Source: Chloroflexota bacterium (lineage in GTDB: Bacteria; Chloroflexota; Anaerolineae; UBA4142). Taken from it: a stretch of DNA of 64,000 nt. The position numbers and the translations under genes were made by a program. Shown piece by piece: positions 8,146 to 16,704 of the stretch (within the stretch, counting starts at the first letter, position 1; every line of letters starts with the position of its first letter). Location of the stretch: contig JACRMI010000053.1 of NCBI GenBank assembly GCA_016215025.1, positions 1 to 64,000 of the forward strand. The letters are read 5' to 3'. The notes below the pieces were generated by a model, which saw nothing but the letters and a program-made list of their open reading frames with translations, had not been told where the DNA came from and did no database searches.

Positions 8146-9096
8146 TCAATACAACCAACACTTGACCCGCCGTCCATCGCCCATATCCTTGAGCGGCGGT
8201 TCGTCTTTGCATTTTTCAAATTTAGATGGGCAGCGCGCGGCAAAGCGACAACCTTTCGGCGGATTGATGAGACTCGGCGGTTGCCCCGGAATGAATTCTA
8301 GTTTTTTAGTTTGGCGTAACGTGGGTACGCTCGCCATCAGTTTTTGCGAATAGGGATGCAGCGGCACGGTAAAGAAATTCGCCGCGTCGCTCAGTTCGAC
8401 GATCTGCCCGGCGTACATTGCTGCGACGCGATCCGCAAGCTCACTCGACGTGGCGATATCGTGCGTGATGAGAATGTAGCTCGTTTCGGTTTCTTGCTTG
8501 ATGCGCTTGAGCACGTTCATGATGTTCGCCTGCGTCAACACGTCGAGCGCCGATGTGGGTTCATCGAGCAAAATCACATCGGGACTCGTGACCAACGCCA
8601 TCGCAATCGCGACGCGCTGCCGCATGCCGCCGCTCAACTCGAACGCATAGCGATTCATAAAATCGACGGGGACGCCGACGCGTTGGAAAACCGTGCGCGC
8701 TTGATCGAGCGCTTCTTTCTTCAAGCCGTAGTGCGCGACGGTTGGCTCGGCAACTTGCTCGCCCACTTTGACGACGGGATTCAACGAATTCATCGCCGCT
8801 TGCGGCACCATCGACATTTTGATCCAGCGAATCTCTTTACGATAACTCTCGTCGTCCAACTCCATGATGTTCTGATCATTCAGCCAAACTTTGCCGGAGT
8901 AACTTTGGACATTGCGCGGCAAGAGTCGCAAGATGGCTTTGGCGAGCGATGTCTTGCCGCAACCCGATTCGCCCAAAACGACAATCGCTTCGTTTCGTTT
9001 TAACTCAAATGTCACATCGTCCACAGCTTGGACGACGCCTTTCGCCGCGCGAAAATGGAGACGCAGTTGTTCAACTCGCAACAAACCGTTAGTCAT
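8146..9096 (-). CDS. Peptide-type ABC transporter ATP-binding protein (DppD/OppD-like)
   Basis: 316 aa with Walker A GESGCGKTS, signature LSGGMRQRV, Walker B VILLDEPTSALD, H-loop THD and a C-terminal oligopeptide extension (NPPKGCRFAARCPSKFEKC) with the cysteines that in relatives coordinate a metal cluster. The ATG at 9096 shares one base with the stop codon of the upstream permease gene, so translation is coupled. It works as a heterodimer with the DppF-like protein on the cytoplasmic side of the importer. Confidence 0.92.
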   Translation of the reverse strand: MTNGLLRVEQLRLHFRAAKGVVQAVDDVTFELKRNEAIVVLGESGCGKTSLAKAILRLLPRNVQSYSGKVWLNDQNIMELDDESYRKEIRWIKMSMVPQAAMNSLNPVVKVGEQVAEPTVAHYGLKKEALDQARTVFQRVGVPVDFMNRYAFELSGGMRQRVAIAMALVTSPDVILLDEPTSALDVLTQANIMNVLKRIKQETETSYILITHDIATSSELADRVAAMYAGQIVELSDAANFFTVPLHPYSQKLMASVPTLRQTKKLEFIPGQPPSLINPPKGCRFAARCPSKFEKCKDEPPLKDMGDGRRVKCWLY

Positions 9097-10457
9097 TAAA
9101 GCATCTCCCTCAAACGCGGGTTGAAAATTCGGTCGAGCGCAAAACCAACGGTGGCAAAGCCAAGGCCGGTTAACATCAACAGCAAAGCCGGTTCGATGAC
9201 CCAGTAGTAATAACCTTTATAGAGCGCGCCGTTGGTGTACGCATCGTTCAACAATTTACCCCAGGTCGGCAACAACGGATCCCCCAGACCCAGCACGGCG
9301 AGCGACGCTTCGAGAAAGACAAATGAGGGAATTTGGGTTACGAACGATGGAATCAACACCGGCGCAATTTTCGGCATCATGTACTGGAAGACGATGCGGA
9401 AGTTGCTCGCGCCATACGTCCGTGCCGCTTCGATGTACGGCATCTCTTTGACTTGGAGAAACATCGAACGATATGTCTTGATCGAAAGACTGAAAATACC
9501 CAGGAGAATTACGACGCCGAGAACGGTCCAAATATTGCGTGAGTAGAATGTGCCGATCAGGATGAGAATCGGAAGGAACGGCAGCACCGAGTTGATTTCC
9601 GTGAGTCGTTGAATGAGCGCATCGACCCAGCCACCGAACCACGAACCGACCGCCGCGATGGAAAAGGTTACTAACGTTGTGCCGACTGCCGCGAGAAAAC
9701 CAAACGCTAAGGCGACGGGCGTGCCCCACAAGAGCGCGAGCATAATATCGCGTCGTTTGTGATCGGTTCCGGCGACGCCAGCGACTTGGCCGTAAGCGAC
9801 GAGTTTCGCATCCAGCGTGGAATCTTTTTCAAACGTCAGACCTTGGATCACGAGTTCGTATTTGCCCCTCAAAACTTCGGGCGTCGAATTCTTGCCTGCT
9901 GTGCCGGGTTTAGCAAACAGGGCAATTTCTGGATTGACATCGTTGAACTTGCGCGTCAATTTCTGATCGATGGAGATGGCAAAGCGATCGTTGCTGCCCA
10001 CGGTCATATCGGCAAGTTGAATTTCTCTGCCGTCGGGAGTCTTCCAAAGGACAGTGGCTTGGGGTTTCTTTTTATCGTACTTGGCGGTAAAGAAAATGTT
10101 GACTTCGGTTGGAAAGCCGTTGGAATTGTATTCGAACGGCATGGACAAGTCAGCCGTCCGCATATCGGCGGAGACGTCTTGCGCTTTTTTGATCACAGTA
10201 CTGTTCGTCTGACTATTCAGAACGATGGTGGGCGCAAGATTATTGCCCATGAACAGGTTCGCCCATTCCGGCAAACCGTTGCGCGGATTGTCGCCCCACA
10301 CTTCTTCGCCGCCGCGCCAGAGTTGCATTGCATAATCGTAAGGAATAGTGATCACCGTGTAGAGCGCCAGCACGATCAATCCTATAATAATCACGCCCCC
10401 GAACATCGCCGAACGATAACGCGAAAGCTCTCGGATAAAACTGAGCATGCCTTTCAT
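9096..10457 (-). CDS. ABC transporter permease (DppC-like) with a large extracytoplasmic insertion
   Basis: 453 aa against about 280-310 for typical DppC/OppC. TM1 is at about residues 17-40. It is followed by roughly 190 hydrophilic residues with beta-rich stretches before five C-terminal spans. The EAA loop that docks the ATPase is present (IEAARTYGASNFRIVFQYMMPKIAPVL region). The insertion lies on the outside and could contact the binding lipoprotein or form a lid. Start codon and upstream stop overlap as ATGA (10454-10457). The insertion has no domain I recognise. Confidence 0.88.
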   Translation of the reverse strand: MKGMLSFIRELSRYRSAMFGGVIIIGLIVLALYTVITIPYDYAMQLWRGGEEVWGDNPRNGLPEWANLFMGNNLAPTIVLNSQTNSTVIKKAQDVSADMRTADLSMPFEYNSNGFPTEVNIFFTAKYDKKKPQATVLWKTPDGREIQLADMTVGSNDRFAISIDQKLTRKFNDVNPEIALFAKPGTAGKNSTPEVLRGKYELVIQGLTFEKDSTLDAKLVAYGQVAGVAGTDHKRRDIMLALLWGTPVALAFGFLAAVGTTLVTFSIAAVGSWFGGWVDALIQRLTEINSVLPFLPILILIGTFYSRNIWTVLGVVILLGIFSLSIKTYRSMFLQVKEMPYIEAARTYGASNFRIVFQYMMPKIAPVLIPSFVTQIPSFVFLEASLAVLGLGDPLLPTWGKLLNDAYTNGALYKGYYYWVIEPALLLMLTGLGFATVGFALDRIFNPRLREML

Positions 10458-11590
10458 GCGCGTGCCTCCCCGCCCACTTTGACGCGCGGATCGAGCAACG
10501 CGTAAACAATATCCAGCAAAAAGACCGATGCGACCAAAAGGTACGCGATCAGCACCACATTGCCAACGATCACTGGCACGTCAAAGCTGCTAATCGCTTG
10601 ATAAAGCAAGCGACCCAAGCCGGGCCAAGCAAAGACCGTTTCCAAAATGATGGCACCTTGCCAGAGATAGATTAGCGTGAACGCGAATTGCGTAACGATG
10701 GTTGGCAGCGTGGGGCGGAGAATGTAGCGGCGTTCGATCGTGCGCGCGGAGAGACCTTTGGCTTTTGCCATTTCGACATAGTCTTCGCTCGAATAGATCA
10801 AGAAAAAGGTGCGCCAGTTGTAGATCGAAATAAAGATCGAGTGGATGATGAGCGCGCTCACCGGCAAGATCATGTGCTTGAGCAAGCTGCCAATATAGCC
10901 CGCGGTTGTTTCAGGCACGGGCGCATCGACCATACCACCGAAGGGCAAGACATGCGCGATCGAAGCAAAGAAGAGGATGAGGAAAATACCATAGAACCAC
11001 GCGGGGACGGCTGACGTTGGCGCAAGTGCAATCACCAATCGATCTAAAAAGGTCCCATAGCGCCGTGATAAAAAGAGCGCGACAAAGAGCGCCGCAAAAA
11101 AGAGAAACAGGTTCGAAGTTGCCGAAAGCAATAACGTCGCGGGCATTCGTTCGACCAAGATCAAGCGCACTTGGCGCGAGCCGCTATCGCTCGTCATGAG
11201 TTCAGCGCGTCCCAGGTTGAGCGTGAGCGCGTCCGTCAGATAATTGATGCTGCGAATGTAAAAGGGTTGGTCCAAATTCAGACGCTGCTTTTCGAGCGCG
11301 ACTTGCTCATCGATGCGCTGACGCAGTTCCGTCGGCGGCAGCGCACGCAACGTGGGATCATTGAGCACGGCAGCCCCGGCGATTTCCTGAATTTGCGCAA
11401 TACGAATGGTGTCCAGGTATCCGCCCATGTTGGCGATGAGGACGGTAAGATAAACGCCGATCACCACCGTCGCCAGCAAAGCCACGCCGCGATAAAGTAC
11501 ATAGCGAATGACTCGCGTTAGCGTATCAGGAATTTTAAAGCCGGTTTTCGGTTGAGACAGTCCTTTTGAAGTCAGAACCTCGGTTGCCAT
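10454..11590 (-). CDS. ABC transporter permease (DppB-like)
   Basis: 378 aa, six predicted spans. TM1 (residues about 30-55) is followed by an external segment with a helical region (TELRQRIDEQVALEKQRLNL) and a C-terminal block with the EAA loop (MAKAKGLSARTIERRYILRPTLPTIVTQ). ATG 11590 is selected because AAGAAAGAGAG precedes it. An alternative start at 11623 adds 11 residues. It overlaps the DppC-like gene by 4 bp. Together they form the membrane channel of a peptide/nickel/oligosaccharide importer. Confidence 0.88.
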   Translation of the reverse strand: MATEVLTSKGLSQPKTGFKIPDTLTRVIRYVLYRGVALLATVVIGVYLTVLIANMGGYLDTIRIAQIQEIAGAAVLNDPTLRALPPTELRQRIDEQVALEKQRLNLDQPFYIRSINYLTDALTLNLGRAELMTSDSGSRQVRLILVERMPATLLLSATSNLFLFFAALFVALFLSRRYGTFLDRLVIALAPTSAVPAWFYGIFLILFFASIAHVLPFGGMVDAPVPETTAGYIGSLLKHMILPVSALIIHSIFISIYNWRTFFLIYSSEDYVEMAKAKGLSARTIERRYILRPTLPTIVTQFAFTLIYLWQGAIILETVFAWPGLGRLLYQAISSFDVPVIVGNVVLIAYLLVASVFLLDIVYALLDPRVKVGGEARA

Positions 11591-11683
11591 AGAGCGCTCT
11601 CTTTCTTGGACTAGACCCATCATGTAGGATAGCCTCTCGGAGGTAACACCGATACGCGGCTATGCTACGGTTATAAGGAAAGG

Positions 11684-11726
11684 GTCGTAGGGGAGCAAGG
11701 AATCAACTCCTCACAACGACCCGGAT
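11684..11726. repeat. Imperfect hairpin GGGTCGT/ACGACCC
   Basis: GGGTCGT and ACGACCC bracket a spacer whose AGGGGAG and CTCCTC segments can also pair. It lies between the binding-protein and permease genes, next to a stronger hairpin, and may help shape the intercistronic mRNA. Confidence 0.35.
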
Positions 11727-11735
11727 GGTTTTGAG

Positions 11736-11773
11736 AAACCTGACAGGTCTCACACAACAGACCTGTCAGGTTT
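11736..11773. repeat. Perfect 15-bp inverted repeat between binding protein and permease genes
   Basis: AAACCTGACAGGTCT (11736-11750) and AGACCTGTCAGGTTT (11759-11773) are perfect complements around an 8-base loop. No U-run follows in the direction of transcription (minus). It is more likely an mRNA-protecting hairpin that raises the amount of binding-protein message relative to the permeases, or an interspersed palindrome, than a full terminator. Confidence 0.7.
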
Positions 11774-11782
11774 GATCACAAA

Positions 11783-14407
11783 CTACTTGAGCGTTACAAA
11801 CGTCAACGATTCGGCTGCTGGGATCGCAACCACCTTAGAAGAAACAATCGCGGTGAGTTGGTTGGAGCCAGCTGCCAATTTGCTGGTTTGGTCCGGAGTC
11901 AGCGTAACTGTCCACTGACCATCCTTGACCGATTTTGCATCGACCGAAACGGCAACGCTGCTGTTCGCATCGACGACCAGGATTTTGACAAAGTCAACAT
12001 CCTTCGCGGCGTACGGTTTGTCTTTGAAAGTGACGTTGACCGTGTACTCCGCGGCTTGACCAATGGTCACGCGGTTGGGTCCAGTAATCGCAACGGTTGC
12101 CAACTGCGGTTCGGCAAAGCGTGCCCATTTATTAGAAGGATCGGCGAAATCGGCGAACTTGCGGATGGTGATGATCTTTTCGGTCGGTTTGACGGACGCG
12201 AGGAAGAACGGACCATTACCAACCCAGAAATGACCATACTGTTTGTAGAACGCCGACAAGTTCTTGAAGCGCGTCGCGGCTTCATCAGCGGTGACGTACT
12301 GCGACAAGACCTTATCAAATGGGATGAACGCCTTGGTCGAAGACGAGGTCAAGTACTTTTCAAGAATCTTGAGCGATGGACCTGCGATGTAGTTTGTCCA
12401 TTCGACTTTCAACTTGGTGGACTTGCCAGACGAGAAAGCAAGTTCTTTTGCGCCTTCCGCTTGCAGACCCAGCGAGAGTTCATGCCAGGGCGCAACACCG
12501 CGGAAGTAAACCGGGTAGATGTAGGCATAGCGAGCATTGACAATCGCTTCGGCATCGAGGTACAGGATGTCGCTGTAGATTTCGACCGAGAGCGGGTCTT
12601 TGCTCAAAATGCGCAAGCCCTTGAAGGTCGGCAAAAACGTCTTGAACGCCGGCACGGTCGCTTCGTCATAGTACGGGCTTTCGGGCTTGGCTTGATCGAA
12701 GGTCATGATAAAGCCCAGCATCGCATCGGCGAGTGAGAACGTCGAGCCGTCATGCCACTTGGTCTTGAACAAGTTCTTGTCAAAGTTGATGACCGTCTTG
12801 GTCTTGGCCGTTGCGGTTTGCGTGAATCGTTCACCTGCGGTAATGAACTTTTGATTCGCGGCATCCCAATCCGCCCATGCATCTTTTGGAACTTCGATGG
12901 TAGCGGCTGTCTTGAGCGTGACCCAATCCAACGTCTTTTGAACGGGCGAACCCTCCAAGACGGTTACTTCGGCGTTCTCTACGCGCTGGGGCCAGTAGAG
13001 ACCCGTGTACGGATCGGCGAGGACAGCGTTATCCTGGGTTGCGCGGATAATCGTCGAATCAAAGATCCAGTTCGTGCCATTGACATTGTTCCAGGGTGCA
13101 GTCAACAGTTGGGGCGAGCCCCATTTGATTTGACCACCGGTCTTTCCGGCCACTTGAGCGGTGTAGGGCCAGAGCTGGGAACCGGTAATCCCACCTGCCA
13201 AATCGCTTGAGACGAGGAAGCTATTTTGGCGTGGGGTGTACGCGAGTGTGTTTACAACCCACACGCGCGACGAATCTTGCATCGAAAGGGTCGCGGCTTT
13301 GGCCATCAAGGTCAAACGTTCTTTCGAATCTTTGAACCTGCCGCGCGCCAATTGATCGGCGACTTCATCGAATTCTTTGGCAGGTTTGTACGCTTGCCAC
13401 AAGGCATCACTGCGGCCGCGGGGTGTGTAATAATAATCAAAGTTTACCGCCCAATCGCGGTTAACCACGGTAGCGATCCAACCGCCGGTGTAGATCATCG
13501 ACTTGCCATCGGCGGGATCCGCGGAGAGCCATAACGGCGAAGCTTCGCCAGCATTCTTGTACTGGCGATCGATGGTGAAACCAATGTCTTCCAATTGCTT
13601 GCCGACATAGTCGCCGTACACTTTGCGTTCATCTTCCGAGCGGATGATCATGACGACTGTGACGGGCTTGCCTTGATACGTCCATTTGCCGCTAACAAGT
13701 GTTGCGCCAAGTTTTGGCATTTCGGCATCAAACACGGCTTTGGCTTTCTTGGGATCGTACGCGTACTTGATTTCCAATGCCTTGGCCGTGTCGGCAATCT
13801 TGGCGTAATCGGGGAAGATGGGGTTGATGGCAACTGTCATTGGGATTGCCAAGCCGCCATAAATTTCTTTGGCGATGTAATTGCGATCGATGATCCAGTT
13901 CATCGCTTCGCGCATAGCGGGGACGTAGAACGGATTGAGACGACCGTCTTTGAACGTGGGACCGTAGGGATTGAAGGTCAATTCACGGGTGCCGCCGTAG
14001 TTTGCGGCATAGGACAGGTTCTTGGAATTCTTGACGGTCTGGAAAAGTTTTGGGTCTGTGAGGGTGTTACCAAAAATGTTCATGTCGCCAGATTCGTTCA
14101 TGCTAACGGCTTTGGCGCTATCTGGCTCTTCAAAGAACACAACTTCGTCAACCAATGCACCCTTGGAAACGGGGACGGCTGTCGGTGCAACCGTCGGTGG
14201 AACGGCTGTCGGCGCAACAGTGGGCTTGGGCGCATCTGTTGGCTTGGGTGCATCCGTCGGTTTAGGCGCATCCGTCGGTTTTGGCACCGCCGTTGGCGGA
14301 ACAGCAGTCGGAGCCGCAGTCGGCGGGACTGCGGTCGGTGCAGGCGCGCACGCCGCAAATACGAACAGCACAGCAAGCACTGCTAGTGCGAGAATTACTT
14401 TTTTCAT
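11783..14407 (-). CDS. Large ABC solute-binding lipoprotein with C-terminal Ig-like domain
   Basis: 874 aa. ATG 14407 is chosen because AGGAGG is 8 nt upstream; ATG 14413 would leave only 2 nt. The lipoprotein signal is MKKVILALAVLAVLFVFAAC. A linker of about 50 residues with PTAVPPTAAP and four PTDAPKPTDAPK units follows. The SBP_bac_5 body runs to about residue 770 and is considerably longer than DppA (about 500). The last 100 residues (from ITGPNRVTIGQAAEYTVNV) look like a beta-sandwich, Ig-like domain. First gene of the importer operon, behind promoter 14662-14690. Confidence 0.85.
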   Translation of the reverse strand: MKKVILALAVLAVLFVFAACAPAPTAVPPTAAPTAVPPTAVPKPTDAPKPTDAPKPTDAPKPTVAPTAVPPTVAPTAVPVSKGALVDEVVFFEEPDSAKAVSMNESGDMNIFGNTLTDPKLFQTVKNSKNLSYAANYGGTRELTFNPYGPTFKDGRLNPFYVPAMREAMNWIIDRNYIAKEIYGGLAIPMTVAINPIFPDYAKIADTAKALEIKYAYDPKKAKAVFDAEMPKLGATLVSGKWTYQGKPVTVVMIIRSEDERKVYGDYVGKQLEDIGFTIDRQYKNAGEASPLWLSADPADGKSMIYTGGWIATVVNRDWAVNFDYYYTPRGRSDALWQAYKPAKEFDEVADQLARGRFKDSKERLTLMAKAATLSMQDSSRVWVVNTLAYTPRQNSFLVSSDLAGGITGSQLWPYTAQVAGKTGGQIKWGSPQLLTAPWNNVNGTNWIFDSTIIRATQDNAVLADPYTGLYWPQRVENAEVTVLEGSPVQKTLDWVTLKTAATIEVPKDAWADWDAANQKFITAGERFTQTATAKTKTVINFDKNLFKTKWHDGSTFSLADAMLGFIMTFDQAKPESPYYDEATVPAFKTFLPTFKGLRILSKDPLSVEIYSDILYLDAEAIVNARYAYIYPVYFRGVAPWHELSLGLQAEGAKELAFSSGKSTKLKVEWTNYIAGPSLKILEKYLTSSSTKAFIPFDKVLSQYVTADEAATRFKNLSAFYKQYGHFWVGNGPFFLASVKPTEKIITIRKFADFADPSNKWARFAEPQLATVAITGPNRVTIGQAAEYTVNVTFKDKPYAAKDVDFVKILVVDANSSVAVSVDAKSVKDGQWTVTLTPDQTSKLAAGSNQLTAIVSSKVVAIPAAESLTFVTLK

Positions 14408-14661
14408 CTTCATCTCCTCCTGAGATTTACGGGCTTGACTACATTGTCGATGCAAAAGATATGCGAGACCTCCACCAGGATCGAGTGAGGAAAAATAGAA
14501 GAAAACGCGCGCAGAGGAAATCAAGCCGGGGTTCGGCGGGGAGTGAACTGCGATACGCGAATTCGGCGTGCAGAGGTTTCCTCCTCGTCAAAATAACGGG
14601 TGGAGAGTCTTCCTTAAAACGACCACCTCCTTTACGCTTGAATTCCGTTCGTGTACGAAAC
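14408..14661 (-). other. About 250-nt leader of the ABC operon
   Basis: Between the promoter and the first start codon lies an untranslated leader. It contains GGAGG-like stretches (for example AAAGGAGGTGG near 14630) but no convincing upstream gene: the overlapping 83-codon frame at 14439-14690 resembles nothing and has no proper start. I see no riboswitch class I can name. Confidence 0.4.
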
Positions 14662-14690
14662 ATTATAAAAGCAATGGAGATGATTGTCAA
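14662..14690 (-). promoter_or_regulatory. Consensus sigma70 promoter for the ABC operon
   Basis: On the minus strand TTGACA (14690-14685), a 17-base spacer and TATAAT (14667-14662) match the housekeeping consensus at every position. Transcription would begin near 14655. Confidence 0.88.
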
Positions 14691-14693
14691 AAG

Positions 14694-15560
14694 TCACGGC
14701 TCTATGTCTATGAGCGCGTCCGTCGGACGATGGGCGATTCCCCATGCAAAGTGATACAAGGCATACAGTTCCCATGCAAACGGTATATACCCTAGAAAAC
14801 CCAAGAGTGGCATCTGGAAAATGCGCAGCCAATCGAAAAATGGCACGGTATAGTACCACTTGGGGAACGCGAAGAAATTCCACATTTCCCAAAAGAAACC
14901 GCAGACCAAGACGCCAAAGGTTAGGGCACCGATCATGCGGTAATCGCCGTTGGCAGCTTGTTCAATAAGCGACACCCGTCCGCGTAAATGATTGAGCGGA
15001 TCGAGAATCAGCACCAGCCAAATCCATGTGAGCGGAAAGGCGTAACGCGGTGCTAGCACAAGAGCCGCAAATCCGAATGCACCCGCGAACATGAGCGTCC
15101 AGAGAAATCGTTCCGACAACTGAAAACGTTTCGACGTACGCAATCGATTTACAAAATGATACGTCGAAACGAGCGCGGCGGTTTCAAACACCGCGGGAAT
15201 CACCGTCGAAAAACAAATGGTCGATTCGACGATCACTTGTCCGACAGAATAATCAGCGGGAATAACATAGTGCCAGTTCAAAACGAAATTATTCAGTCCT
15301 TCGAAAATCCACCAAATCGGTGCACTGAGAACAAAGAGCAAAACGAAATCGCGCGGCGAGCGCAACAACAAGGATGAACCCTTGCGCCACCCGACCAACC
15401 CATCGACGGTGAGGACGTAACCCAGCCAAAGCGGAAAGAACGAGTACTCGCCTAACACGCCGAGATGCGTCCACGACGCAAACCAGAAAACGGCGATGAG
15501 GGCGAGACCCAAATAGAAATGCAATGGCAATACCTTGGAATTTGTCATTGTTTTTCTCAT
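14694..15560 (-). CDS. Polytopic membrane protein of unknown function
   Basis: 288 aa from ATG 15560 (284 from ATG 15548) with about eight hydrophobic spans rich in Trp and Phe (FWFASWTHLGVLGEYSFFPLW; FEGLNNFVLNWHYVIP; GFFWEMWNFFAFPKWYYTVPFFDW). The repeated W-x-x-E/N pattern within spans looks like a conserved internal duplication. I do not recognise the family. An extended -10 element (TGCTATAAT) ends only 4 nt before ATG 15560, so the transcript may be leaderless. It is divergent from the moxR gene. Confidence 0.7.
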   Translation of the reverse strand: MRKTMTNSKVLPLHFYLGLALIAVFWFASWTHLGVLGEYSFFPLWLGYVLTVDGLVGWRKGSSLLLRSPRDFVLLFVLSAPIWWIFEGLNNFVLNWHYVIPADYSVGQVIVESTICFSTVIPAVFETAALVSTYHFVNRLRTSKRFQLSERFLWTLMFAGAFGFAALVLAPRYAFPLTWIWLVLILDPLNHLRGRVSLIEQAANGDYRMIGALTFGVLVCGFFWEMWNFFAFPKWYYTVPFFDWLRIFQMPLLGFLGYIPFAWELYALYHFAWGIAHRPTDALIDIEP

Positions 15561-15564
15561 GAGG

Positions 15565-15573
15565 ATTATAGCA
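15565..15573 (-). promoter_or_regulatory. Extended -10 promoter, leaderless start
   Basis: TGCTATAAT on the minus strand (15573-15565) is a full extended -10. The ATG begins at 15560. Since transcription starts 6-8 nt after the -10, the mRNA would begin at or within the start codon. Confidence 0.65.
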
Positions 15574-15642
15574 TAAGGAATCACTAGTGCGATTACCGAT
15601 TGTATGGTAGAATTCCAACATAAATCCACCAAGGAAGTTGGC

Positions 15643-16596
15643 ATGACTGCATCGATTTCGGACATTCAAACCACTGCAAACCAAATTCGCGAAAACATGA
15701 ACAAGGTTATAGTCGGCAAGAACAACACCGTCGATCTCGCGCTCGTCGCCTTGTTCTGCGAAGGACATATTCTGTTTGAGGATGTCCCAGGCATCGGTAA
15801 GACAACGCTCGCCAAAGCACTCGCCCGCTCACTCGGTTGTTCGTTTCGCCGAATTCAATTCACCCCCGATCTTCTTCCCAGCGATGTGACGGGTCTTGCG
15901 GTCTACAATCAAAAGACGCAAGAATTTGAATATCGCGCGGGACCGCTCATGGCGCAAATCGTCCTCGCCGATGAGATCAATCGTGCAACGCCGCGCACAC
16001 AATCCGCTCTGCTCGAAGCGATGCAAGAACGCCAGATCACCGTCGATGGCTCGACCAAGTTGTTGCCGCGTCCCTTCCTCGTCCTTGCCACGCAAAATCC
16101 AATCGAACTCGAAGGAACTTTTCCTTTGCCTGAAGCTCAAGTGGATCGATTTTTTATCAAACTCGAATTAGGTTATCCCAGCGCCGCAGAAGAGAATACG
16201 ATCCTGCTTCGCTTTGAGCGTGATGAACCATTGGAGCATTTGCAATCCGTCATCGACGAACCAACGATTTTGGAAATGCAGCGCGTGGTTCGCACCGTTC
16301 GCGTCGAAAGCAGCATCCGCGATTACGTCATTGCCATCGTGCGGGCAACGCGCTCGCATGAATCCGTCGAGCTAGGCGCAAGCCCGCGCGGCTCGCTATA
16401 CCTCTATCACGCCGCACAAGCGTACGCCGCGCTCAAAGGTCGCGATTTTGTTTTGCCTGATGATGTGAAATATCTTGCGCCATTCATCCTCACACATCGC
16501 CTCATCATTAGCGCGCAAACGCGCCTGCGTGGACGCAACGCCAAGCAGATTGTAAAAGAAGTAATCGATTCAGTGCCGGTACCAGTAGAACAATGA
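15643..16596 (+). CDS. MoxR-family AAA+ ATPase
   Basis: 317 aa. Walker A FEDVPGIGKTTLAKA, Walker B VLADEINRATPRTQSALLEAM, sensor 1 LATQNPIELEGT, and the arginine-bearing lid region (LGASPRGSLYL) are all typical of MoxR. ATG 15643 is preferred over 15604 because AAGGAAG (15631-15637) precedes it. MoxR ATPases act as chaperones that mature or activate partner proteins, usually encoded next door with a DUF58 (VWA-like) protein, as here. The next gene begins after a 108-bp repeat. Confidence 0.9.
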   Translation: MTASISDIQTTANQIRENMNKVIVGKNNTVDLALVALFCEGHILFEDVPGIGKTTLAKALARSLGCSFRRIQFTPDLLPSDVTGLAVYNQKTQEFEYRAGPLMAQIVLADEINRATPRTQSALLEAMQERQITVDGSTKLLPRPFLVLATQNPIELEGTFPLPEAQVDRFFIKLELGYPSAAEENTILLRFERDEPLEHLQSVIDEPTILEMQRVVRTVRVESSIRDYVIAIVRATRSHESVELGASPRGSLYLYHAAQAYAALKGRDFVLPDDVKYLAPFILTHRLIISAQTRLRGRNAKQIVKEVIDSVPVPVEQ

Positions 16597-16704
16597 TCAG
16601 TAATCAGTTTTCAGTATCCAGTATCCAGATGTTCGCCGTACCCCACTGATTACTGAACACCGAATACTGAATACTGGTTACTGGCGACTGTTGACTGTTG
16701 ACTG
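16597..16704. repeat. CAGT-type repeat between moxR and DUF58 genes
   Basis: TGATCAGTAATCAGTTTTCAG with CAGTATCCAG units on the left is answered by ACTGATTACTGAACACCGAATACTG on the right, then a triple GACTGTT. It runs directly to the ATG at 16705 and leaves no Shine-Dalgarno sequence for the DUF58 gene. Confidence 0.75.

Noticed and set aside
14439-14690. 83-codon reading frame in the leader of the ABC operon
   Set aside because: It starts inside the -35 element, has no ribosome-binding site and resembles nothing; it is most likely noncoding leader.
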